From NCBI RefSeq assembly GCF_024508335.1, contig NZ_CP101988.1:2356001-2420000 (forward strand): 64,000 bases of DNA. The letters run 5' to 3'. The DNA comes from Cellulomonas chengniuliangii (lineage in GTDB: Bacteria; Actinomycetota; Actinomycetes; Actinomycetales; Cellulomonadaceae). A program made the position numbers and the translations under genes. This document shows, in pieces, positions 1 through 8,094 of this stretch (the first letter of the stretch is position 1; each line of letters begins with the position of its first letter). The notes beneath the pieces are model-generated. The model searched no databases, had not been told where the DNA came from, and saw nothing but the letters and a program-made list of their open reading frames with translations.

Positions 1-178
1 GCTGGTCCACGAGCCGGCGGCGCGAGGCCCGGGCGGCGTCGACCCCCGGGATCTCGAGCGGGAAGCCGGTGCGCTCGACGTCCCGGCGGAGGTCGCGGAC
101 GGCGTCCAGCAGCGACGTCGCGGCGAGCGGACGAGGCAGCACCGCCTCGGCGATGTCGGTTCCCGCTGCTGCTGTCAC
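1..178 (-). CDS. N-terminus of a probable dynamin-like GTPase (partial)
   Basis: Reading the minus strand from a GTG at 178 gives an uninterrupted frame that leaves the window at base 1. The peptide begins VTAAAGTDIAEAVL and continues through a segment with LLDAVRDLRRDVE and LEIPGVDAARASRRRLVD. This spacing resembles the start of actinobacterial dynamin-family/YfjP-like GTPases, which have a short helical lead before the G domain. No Walker A motif is inside the visible 59 residues, so the assignment rests on N-terminal resemblance only. It is divergent from the tRNA-Arg gene. An ATG seven bases upstream is in a different frame. Confidence 0.45.
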   Translation of the reverse strand, partial: MTAAAGTDIAEAVLPRPLAATSLLDAVRDLRRDVERTGFPLEIPGVDAARASRRRLVDQ

Positions 179-297
179 AGGCCATATCCTCACCCGCGGA
201 CCTGTGCAGTCCAAACGCACGCGCCGCCTGGGCGGCCGCGGTTGGCTCTCACATACCCCGAGGGTCTGTCCGGCGCGGCACTACGCTGGTGGACCTG

Positions 298-370
<73 letters not shown>

Positions 371-430
371 CCCACCGGCGCCGGGCGAACCCACCCGGCC
401 ACCGTGAGCCGTGCCACGAGGAGGCCTCCC

Positions 431-859
431 GTGCCTGCGTTGTCCCCACGACTGGCCGCGATCGTCGACGCGTTGCCGCTACGCCCCGGGATGCGCGTTA
501 TGGAGATCGGCGGGGCGCCGGGGGCCGCCGCGAAGGAGGTCGCGAGACGCCTGGGGACCGGGCACGTCCTGGTCGTCGACCGGTCCGCCGCGGGAGTCGC
601 GCACATCGAGCGGAACGCCGCTGACGAGATCACCGCCGGCCTCCTGAGCGTGCAGCAGGTCGCCGTGGAGGACTTCGAGCTGCTGCCGTCGCAGGAGCCG
701 TTCGACCTGGCGTTCGCCATTCGGGTCGGCGCGCTCGACGGACGGCACCCCGAGGCGGGCGTCATGGCCCGACGCCGCATCGCCGCCGCGCTCACCCCGG
801 CGGGGCGGCTGCTCATCGACGGGGGCGACCCGCTGCGGGAGGTCGAGCTGCCCCGCTGA
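431..859 (+). CDS. Small class I SAM-dependent methyltransferase
   Basis: This is a 142-residue protein carrying a glycine-rich SAM-binding loop (VMEIGGAPGAAA) followed by an acidic strand end (VLVVDRSA), the layout of motif I and post-I in class I methyltransferases. Later it has DLAFAIRVGALDG and a terminal strand LTPAGRLLIDGGD. The frame is open further upstream into the tRNA, but the GTG at 431 has a GAGGAGG ribosome site 7 nt ahead, so that start is chosen. It is shorter than typical methyltransferases and shows no substrate-specific domain, so the methylated substrate cannot be told. Confidence 0.75.
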   Translation: MPALSPRLAAIVDALPLRPGMRVMEIGGAPGAAAKEVARRLGTGHVLVVDRSAAGVAHIERNAADEITAGLLSVQQVAVEDFELLPSQEPFDLAFAIRVGALDGRHPEAGVMARRRIAAALTPAGRLLIDGGDPLREVELPR

Positions 860-880
860 GGACGCCGGGACCGTGGCCCG

Positions 881-1642
881 TCACCCAGGGCCGGGGACCC
901 CTGGCTCGGACGTGGCCGGCTGGCCCGGCGGGGCCCCGGCCGTCGGGCGCCGGGTGAGGTGCGTGCGGTCCACGATGGTCACACCGCCGAGGATCGCCAC
1001 GGCGAGCGCCACCGCGGCCAAGACGTCCGTCAGGAAGTGGTACCCGAGGTACAGCCGGCTCAAGGCCACCAGCACGACGCCCACCACCGTGGCGACGGTC
1101 CACCCCACCACGCGGGCGTGGCTGTGGCGCCGGCTCGTGGTGAGGTAGGCCGCGACGAGCAGCAGGGTCGCGGCCCCGATCGTGTGGCCGGACGGGAAGG
1201 ACGCCGTCGCCTCGGATCCGGGCACGTGCATCGTCTCCTCGGGCGGACGCGGCCGTGCCACGACTCCCTTCACCGCGAGCGAGATGAGGGTCGAGCCGAC
1301 CATGGCGCCGACCAGGAGCAGCGGACGCCACCACTCGTGGCGGGCCAGCACCCACGCCACGCACGCCACGAGGACCAGCAGCGGCAGCACGCTCGGCCCG
1401 GAGACGAACGTGATCGCCTCGAGCACGGCGGTGGCGGTGGGACCGCGGCGCTCGACGAGCCACTCGAGCACCGGGAGATCGGCGGCGGACACGTCGTCGC
1501 GCTCCCGGACCGCGTCCAGAAGCACGAAGAAGGCGACGAGGCCGAGCACGATCAGCACGAGCCCGGGAGCGACGACGCGCACGGGCGGGTGGGCGCGCAG
1601 CCAGTCTCCCGCCTGGACGCGCAACGCGGAGCCGGAGGACAT
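881..1642 (-). CDS. PAP2-family membrane phosphatase
   Basis: The 253-residue integral membrane protein carries the three PAP2 phosphatase signatures: K125-(x)4-RP131 in KGVVARPRP, PSGH at 150-153, and SR-(x)5-H-(x)3-D in SRLYLGYHFLTD at 195-206. About five hydrophobic segments surround them, with the active site predicted on the outer face. The family removes phosphate from lipid phosphates such as phosphatidate or undecaprenyl pyrophosphate; the exact substrate cannot be read from sequence. It stands alone, convergent with the methyltransferase gene, and its start at ATG 1642 is the only reasonable one. Confidence 0.9.
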   Translation of the reverse strand: MSSGSALRVQAGDWLRAHPPVRVVAPGLVLIVLGLVAFFVLLDAVRERDDVSAADLPVLEWLVERRGPTATAVLEAITFVSGPSVLPLLVLVACVAWVLARHEWWRPLLLVGAMVGSTLISLAVKGVVARPRPPEETMHVPGSEATASFPSGHTIGAATLLLVAAYLTTSRRHSHARVVGWTVATVVGVVLVALSRLYLGYHFLTDVLAAVALAVAILGGVTIVDRTHLTRRPTAGAPPGQPATSEPGVPGPG

Positions 1643-1865
1643 GCGCCGACGCTACCGGCGGGTCGGCGGGCCCGCCCGGGGAGGATCCGCGCCGCACAGG
1701 GCGCGTCTCGGCCGTCCGCGGTCAGCAGCCGCGGTCGTGCGCCCGGTGTCCGGGATGCCGGAAAAGAACGTGACCCCGCTTCGCGTCGAGTGATTGGCTC
1801 GAGCTACCGCGGTGACTCCACGGGCCCGGCCAGGCCCGACCCAGTCCGACCTTCTGGAGCACCTC

Positions 1866-2069
1866 ATGCACCCGTCCCTGAGCAACGACCTCGTCCTCCT
1901 GGAGCACCGTCAGCGCCTCGCCGACGCCCAGCTCCAGCGCGAGCAGCGCGCGCGCCGATCATCCGGCGACGAGCACGCGGCACATCCACCAGAACCGGCC
2001 CGCCGGGCGCCGATGCGCCTGGCGCTGCCCACCACCCCGCCACTGATGCTCTGCGCGGGCCTGCGCTGA
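1866..2069 (+). CDS. Small basic hypothetical protein
   Basis: A 67-residue frame begins at an ATG preceded by TGGAG 7-10 nt upstream. The N-terminal half (MHPSLSNDLVLLEHRQRLAD) is a charged amphipathic helix of the type seen in short actinobacterial proteins of unknown function. The C-terminal half is proline- and arginine-rich and ends just before a strong hairpin terminator at 2104-2139, which supports it being a transcribed unit. No function can be assigned. Confidence 0.5.
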   Translation: MHPSLSNDLVLLEHRQRLADAQLQREQRARRSSGDEHAAHPPEPARRAPMRLALPTTPPLMLCAGLR

Positions 2070-2103
2070 CAGCCGCCGGCGCGCCGCGCGCATGACGGCA
2101 ACC

Positions 2104-2139
2104 GACTGCGGGCCGCCCTGACAGGGGCGGCCCGCAGTC
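2104..2139. terminator. Strong GC-rich hairpin terminator
   Basis: A perfect 15-bp inverted repeat (arms 2104-2118 and 2125-2139) surrounds a 6-nt loop. There is no U-tract, as is usual for actinobacterial intrinsic terminators. It follows the small ORF ending at 2069. Confidence 0.8.
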
Positions 2140-2273
2140 GCGCGCCCGGCGCGGGCAGTCCCCCCGATGGGTGATGGCGTCCGGGCACGGGCCGCGACGT
2201 GGAACCATGCCGCCATGGACATCCGCTCACGCCGCCGCGCGCGGGGCGCCTCGCGGCGGCGAGGGCTGCCCCG

Positions 2274-2579
2274 ATGAGCCGCCAGCCGAGCCGGGACCGT
2301 CACGGCGCACGCGGAGGGCGTGTCCCGGCGCCGCTCCGCACCGCGGCCGAGCGCTTGGCGCTGGGCGCCGTCGCCGGCCTGGCCACGGCGCTCGTGCTCC
2401 TGTGGGGCGGGCTGGCGTGGCACACCGCGCGGCTCGCCGGGGCCGGGGCTGCCGTCGTGGTGGCGTTGGCCGCGTGGGCCGCGTCCACCGTGCCCCCGCC
2501 CAGCCAGCCGCGGAGCCTCCCAGGATCGGACGCGCCACGGCGGCCAGACCGCACGGATCGTGACAGGCAGGGACCGTAG
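2274..2579 (+). CDS. Small membrane protein, unknown function
   Basis: This 101-residue protein starts at an ATG with GAGGG 8-12 nt upstream. It has an arginine-rich cytoplasmic N-terminus and then two adjacent hydrophobic segments (about 34-50 and 55-72), followed by a charged, proline-rich tail. It ends 9 nt before the start of orn on the same strand, so the two may be co-transcribed. No known domain is recognised; a two-helix membrane hairpin is all that can be stated. Confidence 0.6.
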   Translation: MSRQPSRDRHGARGGRVPAPLRTAAERLALGAVAGLATALVLLWGGLAWHTARLAGAGAAVVVALAAWAASTVPPPSQPRSLPGSDAPRRPDRTDRDRQGP

Positions 2580-2588
2580 GCTGGCGTC

Positions 2589-3263
2589 GTGACGACATTG
2601 ACGACGAACGGCAACTCCAGCGCGGACCGGATCGTGTGGATCGACTGCGAGATGACAGGGCTCGACCTCGCGGCCGACGCCCTCGTGGAGATCGCCGTGG
2701 TGGTGACCGACTCCGAGCTGAACGTGCTGGGCGAGGGCGTCGAGGTGGTCATCTCGCCTCCCGACGAGGCGCTCGCCCAGATGAACGACTTCGTGCGCAA
2801 CATGCACACCACGTCGGGCCTCCTCGAGGACCTGCCGGGCGGGGCGACGCTCGCCGAGGCCGAGGAGCGGGTGCTCGAGTACCTCCGCGAGTGGATCCCC
2901 GAGCCGGGCAAGGCCCCGCTGGCGGGGAACTCGGTCGGCACCGACAAGGCGTTCCTCGACCGGGACATGCCCGCGCTGATGGGCCACCTGCACTACCGCG
3001 TGATCGACGTATCGTCGATCAAGGAGCTGGCCCGCCGCTGGTACCCGCGCGTGTACTTCTCCTCCCCTGAGAAGCACGGCGGGCACCGCGCCCTCGCGGA
3101 CATCCTCGAGAGCATCGACGAGCTGCGCTACTACCGCGCCGCGCTGCTCGTGGCCCAGCCCGGTCCGGACTCGACGACCGCCAAGGCGATTGCGGCGGAG
3201 GTTGTCGCCTCAGGCGCGGCACGCGCCCTCGACGCCTCCGGCGAGGCCCGCACGACCGCCTGA
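2589..3263 (+). CDS. orn: Oligoribonuclease
   Basis: Orn is the DEDDh 3'-5' exonuclease that degrades 2-5 nt RNA remnants, and pGpG from cyclic-di-GMP breakdown, to mononucleotides. The catalytic set is visible: D19 and E21 in WIDCEMTG, D119 in NSVGTDKAF, and H166 with D171 in the HRALADI segment. Also conserved are the substrate-cap region with NDFVRNMH and the YPRVYF stretch. At 224 residues it is about 40 longer than E. coli Orn, owing to a short N-terminal lead and an Ala-rich C-terminal tail typical of actinobacteria. Translation begins at GTG 2589. tRNA-His follows downstream. Confidence 0.96.
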   Translation: MTTLTTNGNSSADRIVWIDCEMTGLDLAADALVEIAVVVTDSELNVLGEGVEVVISPPDEALAQMNDFVRNMHTTSGLLEDLPGGATLAEAEERVLEYLREWIPEPGKAPLAGNSVGTDKAFLDRDMPALMGHLHYRVIDVSSIKELARRWYPRVYFSSPEKHGGHRALADILESIDELRYYRAALLVAQPGPDSTTAKAIAAEVVASGAARALDASGEARTTA

Positions 3264-3347
3264 GACCGGTGCGCGTGTGAGCACCCTCCAAGAACCGGTA
3301 TGCTTCATCTCGCCCCGTCCGCGGGGTGCAGGGCAAAGCAAGGCATG

Positions 3348-3423
3348 GTGGGTATAGCTCAGCTGGTAGAGCACCTGGTTGTGGTCCAGGGGGTCGCGGG
3401 TTCAAGTCCCGTTACTCACCCCA
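3348..3423 (+). tRNA. tRNA-His (anticodon GTG)
   Basis: The acceptor arm GTGGGTA (3348-3354) pairs with TACTCAC (3413-3419). The extra G-1 expected for tRNA-His is at 3347 opposite C73 (3420), and CCA is encoded at 3421-3423. Anticodon GTG lies in the loop TTGTGGT. Cloverleaf arms are complete. Confidence 0.97.
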
Positions 3424-3424
3424 T

Positions 3425-3468
3425 GACGAAGGGCGCCGCACTCCTCCGGGAGAGCGGCGCCCTTCGTC
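3425..3468. terminator. Bidirectional terminator after tRNA-His / ATP-grasp gene
   Basis: A 15-bp inverted repeat (3425-3439 with 3454-3468) sits between the tRNA-His gene and the convergent ATP-grasp gene, so it can end transcription from both sides. Confidence 0.85.
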
Positions 3469-3489
3469 GTTGGGCCCGGAGGCCCCCCG

Positions 3490-4407
3490 TCAGAGCCGGG
3501 CGACCAGCGCGTCCGCGAAGCGCTCGACGGCCTCGGGGGCCAGGGCGAAGAAGAAGGACGGCTCGATGACCTCGAGCTCCAGCACCACCGGGTTGCCCGC
3601 GTCGTCCGGGATGAGGTCCACCCGCGTGTAGAGCAGCGGGCCGTCGACGCCGGGCACCAGCTCGGGCAGGGCCGCGACGACGCGCTGGGCGACCTCGAGC
3701 TCCGCCGGGCTCGCGTCACGCGCCGTCATGACCTCCTCGTGGTACAGCACGGCGTTGTCCTGGCTCCGGAAGGGGCCCTCGAGCAGCGGCGCCTTGCGCA
3801 GCGAGTGGCTGAACTTCCCGTCGAAGAACACCAGCGCCGACTCCCCCGCGCTGTCCACCTGGCGCAGGTAGCGCTGGATCATGACGTGCCGCCCGGCGCC
3901 CAGGAGGTCCTTGGCGTGCGCGATGGCCAGCATGCGCGACGGGGTCTCCCCCGCGGCGTAGCGGCCGGTGTCCCGGGACCCGGCGCTGATGGTCGGCTTG
4001 ATCACGAAGTCGCCGAAGGCCGGGAAGCGCGAGTGGATGCGACGGGAGTTGAAATTGCTCTCCGGGTCGAGCCAGATCGTCGGGACGATCGGCAGCCCGG
4101 CGACCTCCAGGGCCCGCTGGTACGCCTTGTCGACGTTCCAGGCGACCACCGAGGCGGGGTTGAGCAGCCGCGTGACGGCGTCGACGCGACGCGTCCAGTC
4201 GAGGAACTCCGCGGGGCGGTCGGAGTAGTCCCACGTCGAGCGGATCACGACGGCGTCGAACGCCGACCAGTCGACGTCGGGCGCGTCCCAGACCACGGCC
4301 TCCGCCGTCACGCCGCGCGCGGCGAGGGCGGGGATGAGAGGGGCGTCGTCCACCTCGAGGTCCGGGAGGGCTGAGCAGGTGGCGAGGGCGATGCGCGCGG
4401 AGGTCAC
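3490..4407 (-). CDS. ATP-grasp domain ligase (DcsG/RimK-like)
   Basis: This 305-residue protein has the ATP-grasp layout. It has an N-terminal Rossmann-like part ending in RSTWDYSDRPAEFLDW, then a NKxxx-like lid entry (WNVDKAYQRALEVAGLPIVPT), an ATP-binding lysine in DFVIKPTISAGSRDTGRY, and metal-binding carboxylates near LLYTRVDLIPDD and LELEVIEPS. Known relatives join a carboxylate to an amine via acyl-phosphate; O-ureidoserine cyclo-ligase DcsG of cycloserine synthesis has the same STWDY and KPTISAGS features. No other cycloserine genes are present, so the substrate is unknown. The start is GTG 4407. It lies 20 nt downstream of the ABC ATPase gene on the same strand, so co-transcription is likely. 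Confidence 0.82.
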   Translation of the reverse strand: MTSARIALATCSALPDLEVDDAPLIPALAARGVTAEAVVWDAPDVDWSAFDAVVIRSTWDYSDRPAEFLDWTRRVDAVTRLLNPASVVAWNVDKAYQRALEVAGLPIVPTIWLDPESNFNSRRIHSRFPAFGDFVIKPTISAGSRDTGRYAAGETPSRMLAIAHAKDLLGAGRHVMIQRYLRQVDSAGESALVFFDGKFSHSLRKAPLLEGPFRSQDNAVLYHEEVMTARDASPAELEVAQRVVAALPELVPGVDGPLLYTRVDLIPDDAGNPVVLELEVIEPSFFFALAPEAVERFADALVARL

Positions 4408-4427
4408 GGGGGCAGACTACCGGCCGA

Positions 4428-5408
4428 TCAGGACGGCGCCGCGGCCGTCACCCGGTGCAGCGCGGCGACCACGGTGTCGGCGTCCGCGACGCCCACCACG
4501 GCCCCGTCCGCCCGCACCTGCACCGTGCCGCCGGGCGCTTGGGCGATCGCCGCGAACACGTCGTCGAGCGCGGCGCCGAGCTCCAGGGTCACGGCGCCGG
4601 GGCGCCCGTCCTCCTGGTCCCGTGGGGACAGGTCGGCGCGCTCGAGCCGCGCGAGGGAGAGGAGGCGCACGGCCGCGCCAGAGCCGACCAGGTCCGCCAC
4701 GGCAGGGCTCGCCGGGCTGGACAGCACGCTCACCGGTGGCGCGAGCTGCTCGAGCCGTCCGCCCCGGCTGAGCACCGCCACCCTGTCCGCGAGCCGCACC
4801 GCCTCGTCCACGTCGTGCGTGACGAGCACCACCGTCGTGCCCAGCTCCCGGTGGATGCGCCGGAACTCGACCTGCAGCCGCCGGCGGCCCACCGGGTCGA
4901 CGGCGCCGAACGGCTCGTCCATGAGCAGCACCGGCGGGTCCACGGCGAGTGCCCGGGCCACCCCCACGCGCTGCCGCTCGCCACCCGAGAGCTCGTGCGG
5001 GTACCGGCGCCCGTAGCGGTCGGGGTCGAGGCCCACGAGCTCGAGCAGGTCCCCCACGCGCGACCGGGTGCGCGCACGATCCCACCCGAGCAGGCGGGGC
5101 ACCGTGGCGACGTTCTGCGCGACTGTGCGGTGCGGGAACAGCCCGACGTGCTGGATGACATAGCCGATGCGCCTGCGCAGCGCGACGGTGTCGGCCTGCG
5201 TGACGTCCTCGCCGTGCAAGAGGATGCGGCCCGCGCTCAACTCGACGAGGCGGTTGGTCATCCGCAAGGTCGTCGACTTCCCACACCCGGACGGCCCGAC
5301 GAGCGCCAGCAGCTCGTGCTCGCGGACCTCGAACGACAGGTCGTCGACGGCGACAGTGCCGTCCTGGTACTCCTTGCGCACGTGGTCGTACACGATCGCG
5401 GCAGCCAT
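4428..5408 (-). CDS. Glycine betaine/choline-type ABC transporter ATPase (OpuCA-like)
   Basis: The 326-residue nucleotide-binding subunit has Walker A GPSGCGKST, Q-loop near YVIQHVGLFPH, signature LSGGERQRV, Walker B VLLMDEPF and H-loop VLVTHDVDEA. The Q-loop context and the residual regulatory C-terminal region (after about 240) fit the quaternary-amine uptake group (OpuCA/ProV/OsmV) rather than sugar or peptide ATPases, although no clear pair of CBS domains remains. It is divergent from the two permease genes and binding-protein gene (5477-8033), with 68 bp between, which together make a full importer for compatible solutes such as betaine, carnitine or choline. Start ATG at 5408. Confidence 0.9.
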   Translation of the reverse strand: MAAAIVYDHVRKEYQDGTVAVDDLSFEVREHELLALVGPSGCGKSTTLRMTNRLVELSAGRILLHGEDVTQADTVALRRRIGYVIQHVGLFPHRTVAQNVATVPRLLGWDRARTRSRVGDLLELVGLDPDRYGRRYPHELSGGERQRVGVARALAVDPPVLLMDEPFGAVDPVGRRRLQVEFRRIHRELGTTVVLVTHDVDEAVRLADRVAVLSRGGRLEQLAPPVSVLSSPASPAVADLVGSGAAVRLLSLARLERADLSPRDQEDGRPGAVTLELGAALDDVFAAIAQAPGGTVQVRADGAVVGVADADTVVAALHRVTAAAPS

Positions 5409-5476
5409 CTGCCGGACGCTACCCGCTCGGCCGCGCGGCGTCGCGGGCTCCGCCCGCTCCCGGTACGTTCGCTGAC

Positions 5477-6160
5477 GTGCAGCTGAACACGTCGACCGGG
5501 TCCGGGGCCAACCCCTGGTTCTCCTGGGAGTACGTGCGGCGCAACTCCGCCGACCTGGTCGCCGCCCTCGAGCAGCACACCACGCTGACGGCGCAGGCGG
5601 TGCTGGTCGCGCTCGTGATCGCGCTGCCGTTGGCCGCCGCCGCCCACCTCCGCCCGCGGCTGGCCGGGCCGCTCGTGGGCGCGACGGGCGTCTTGTACAC
5701 GATCCCTTCGCTGGCGCTGTTCGGGATGCTCGCGCCGTACACCGGCATCGGGCGCACCACCGTGCTCATCGGCCTCGTCACCTACGCCCTGCTGGTGCTC
5801 GTGCGCAACATCCTGGTCGGCCTGCAGGGGGTCGACGAGGACGTGCGCGACGCCGCCCGGGGCCTCGGTTACGGCCGCGCGCGGATGCTGCTCACCGTGG
5901 AGCTGCCCAACGCCCTGCCGTCGATCGTGGCGGGCGTGCGGCTGGCCACCGTGACCACCGTGGCGCTGGTGACGGTCGGGGTGGTGGTCGGGTACGGCGG
6001 ACTGGGACAGCTGATGTTCCGGGGGTTCCGCAGCCGGTACCACGCCGAGATCATGACGGCCACGATCCTGTGCCTGCTGCTGGCCCTCGCGTTCGACCTG
6101 CTGCTCTACCTGGTGGGCCGGGCGTTGACGCCCTGGTCGCGCACCGCGAGGACGACATGA
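5477..6160 (+). CDS. Quaternary-amine ABC transporter permease 1 (OpuCB-like)
   Basis: This 227-residue membrane protein has about five to six hydrophobic segments. The ABC-permease EAA loop is visible as DVRDAARGLGYGRARMLLT followed by VELPNALPSIVAG; it docks on the ATPase. The pattern YTIPSLALFGMLAPYTGIG is characteristic of OpuCB/OsmW/YehW-type subunits. It starts at GTG 5477, opposite the ATPase gene, and is followed after 31 nt by the second permease. Together with that subunit it would form the translocation channel. Confidence 0.9.
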   Translation: MQLNTSTGSGANPWFSWEYVRRNSADLVAALEQHTTLTAQAVLVALVIALPLAAAAHLRPRLAGPLVGATGVLYTIPSLALFGMLAPYTGIGRTTVLIGLVTYALLVLVRNILVGLQGVDEDVRDAARGLGYGRARMLLTVELPNALPSIVAGVRLATVTTVALVTVGVVVGYGGLGQLMFRGFRSRYHAEIMTATILCLLLALAFDLLLYLVGRALTPWSRTARTT

Positions 6161-6191
6161 CGCGCCCGGGCGCGAGGGCGGGGGCGATGCC

Positions 6192-6896
6192 GTGGACGTG
6201 ATCTCGTCCGCTCTCGCGTGGCTCAACGACCCGCTGAACTGGACCGGGCCCAACGGTGTGCTGGCGTTGACGCGCGAGCACATCACCATCTCCGCTGTCG
6301 CGGTGCTCCTGGCCACCGTCGTCGCACTGCCGGTCGGGGTGTGGCTGGGGCACCGGGGGCGCGGCGGTGTGCTCACCGTGGTGCTGGCGAACACCTCGCG
6401 CGCCCTGCCGACGTTCGCACTGCTGACGATCTTCGCCTCGACCGGGTTGTTCGGCGCCACCGCCACGACCCTCGCGGTGGCGATCTTCGCGGCGCCGCCC
6501 ATCCTCACGAACGCCTACGTGGGGATGCGGGACGTGGACGCCGACGTGCGCGACGCCGCCCGCGGGGTCGGCATGTCCGGCCTGCGCTCGCTGTTCTCCG
6601 TCGAGCTGCCCCTCGCCCTGCCGCTCATCGCCGCCGGGCTGCGCACCGCGGCGGTGCAGGTGGTCGCCACGGTGCCGCTGGCCGCACTGGTCGGCGGGGC
6701 CAGCCTCGGCACGATCATCGTCTCCGGGCTCGCGTTGCAGCGGTACGGCCAGGTCGTGGCGGGGGCCGTGCTCGTCGCGGCGTTGTGCCTGCTGGTCGAG
6801 GGCGCGCTCGCCTGGGCGCAGCGGGCCCTCACCCCCGTGCCCATGCGCCCGCCGCGGCGGCGCGCGCACGGCGTTCCCGCGTCCGACCTCCCCTAG
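6192..6896 (+). CDS. Quaternary-amine ABC transporter permease 2 (OpuCD-like)
   Basis: This 234-residue permease is paralogous to the preceding gene. Its EAA loop reads DVRDAARGVGMSGLRSLFS then VELPLALPLIAAG. An N-terminal amphipathic stretch (LAWLNDPLNW) and TSRALPTFALLTIFA match the OpuCB/OpuCD group. The start is GTG 6192, 31 nt after the first permease. A 141-nt gap separates it from the binding-protein gene, leaving room for a separate promoter or an attenuating structure for the binding protein. Confidence 0.9.
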   Translation: MDVISSALAWLNDPLNWTGPNGVLALTREHITISAVAVLLATVVALPVGVWLGHRGRGGVLTVVLANTSRALPTFALLTIFASTGLFGATATTLAVAIFAAPPILTNAYVGMRDVDADVRDAARGVGMSGLRSLFSVELPLALPLIAAGLRTAAVQVVATVPLAALVGGASLGTIIVSGLALQRYGQVVAGAVLVAALCLLVEGALAWAQRALTPVPMRPPRRRAHGVPASDLP

Positions 6897-7037
6897 CCCC
6901 CGTCGCACGCAACGCGACCTCCTCCTGTCGAACGGCGCCCACCGGGGGCACTGCGCGCCATTCCGGTTGCCGTGCGCCTGGTGGGACGGTCCAATGGCAC
7001 TCGACGTCGCAGACCATCGCACCAGGGAGCTCCTCAC

Positions 7038-8033
7038 ATGCGCACACGCCGGACCTCCATGGCAGCTTTCGCCGCAGGCATCCTGCTGCTCGGCGCCTGC
7101 GGTTCGCCGGGCTCGGGCGGCGGGCAGAGCGCCGCCCCCACCGGCAGCTCCGACCTGGCCACGTGCGACCCGGTGTCGGGCGACCAGCTGGTGGTCCTCG
7201 AGGACGACCAGGGTCTGCAGAACGCGGACAACGTGATCCCCGCGGTGAACGCCCAGGCGGCCGCCGAGGACCCGGCCCTGATCCCGCTACTCGACACCGT
7301 CTCGGAGACACTCGACACCGACGGCCTCATCGCGCTGAACAAGGCGGTCGACATCGACCGGGAGACCGCCGCGGAGGCGGCCCAGGCGTACATCGCGGAC
7401 GAGGACCTCGCCGCGGCCGACTCAGGAGTCGGCTCGGGCAAGGACGTGACCATCGGGGCCGCGAACTTCTCCGAGAGCTCCACGCTCGCCGAGCTGTACG
7501 CCGAGGTGCTCCGCACGGCGGGGTACACCGTGCAGGTGCAGACCATCGGCAACCGCGAGACCTACCTGCCCGCGCTGCAGTCGGGCGAGATCACCCTGAC
7601 GCCCGAGTACGCGGCGACTCTCGCAGAGTTCCTCAACACCAAGGTCAACGGCACGAGGGCCGAGCCGGTGGCGAGCGCCGACCCTGATGCCACGGTCGAG
7701 GCGCTCACCACGCTGGGCGACGACTCGGGGATCACCTTCGGCCAGGCTGCCGAGGCACAGGACCAGAACGCGTTCGCGGTGACGCAGGAGTTCGCGGACG
7801 AGCACGACGTCGCGACGCTGAGCGAGCTCGCCGACGCCTGCGGCGGCCTGGTGCTGGCCGGACCGGCGGAGTGCCCTGAGCGCCCGTTCTGCCAGCCGGG
7901 CCTCGAGGAGACGTACGGCCTGGACATCGCCGAGTTCCAGTCCTACGACTTCGGCCTGATCGGCGATGCCGTCCGGCAGGGGAAGGCCACGATCGGCCTG
8001 GTCTTGTCCAGCGACGGCTCGCTCGCGAGCTGA
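7038..8033 (+). CDS. Glycine betaine/choline-type substrate-binding lipoprotein, apparently circularly permuted
   Basis: The 331-residue precursor has a signal peptide ending in the lipobox LLGA-C21, so it should be anchored outside the membrane. The usual OpuAC fold begins with a VTIGxxNFSES strand and ends with LVVLEDDxGLQ, a PVV segment and the LNKxVxxDxxxxxxxA helix. Here the latter block comes first (residues about 50-124: LVVLEDDQGLQNADNVIP, LIALNKAVDIDRETAAEAA). The normal N-terminal start follows at 136 (KDVTIGAANFSESSTLAE). The protein stops at IGLVLSSDGSLAS, exactly where the displaced block would normally continue. Start ATG 7038 has AGGGAG upstream. The context with OpuC-like permeases supports function. 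Confidence 0.9.
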   Translation: MRTRRTSMAAFAAGILLLGACGSPGSGGGQSAAPTGSSDLATCDPVSGDQLVVLEDDQGLQNADNVIPAVNAQAAAEDPALIPLLDTVSETLDTDGLIALNKAVDIDRETAAEAAQAYIADEDLAAADSGVGSGKDVTIGAANFSESSTLAELYAEVLRTAGYTVQVQTIGNRETYLPALQSGEITLTPEYAATLAEFLNTKVNGTRAEPVASADPDATVEALTTLGDDSGITFGQAAEAQDQNAFAVTQEFADEHDVATLSELADACGGLVLAGPAECPERPFCQPGLEETYGLDIAEFQSYDFGLIGDAVRQGKATIGLVLSSDGSLAS

Positions 8034-8094
8034 CCTGCGGCGGGCAGACGGCTGTCCGGCCCTCAGCCGCGGCGCCCGCGACCCAGCGGGCGGT

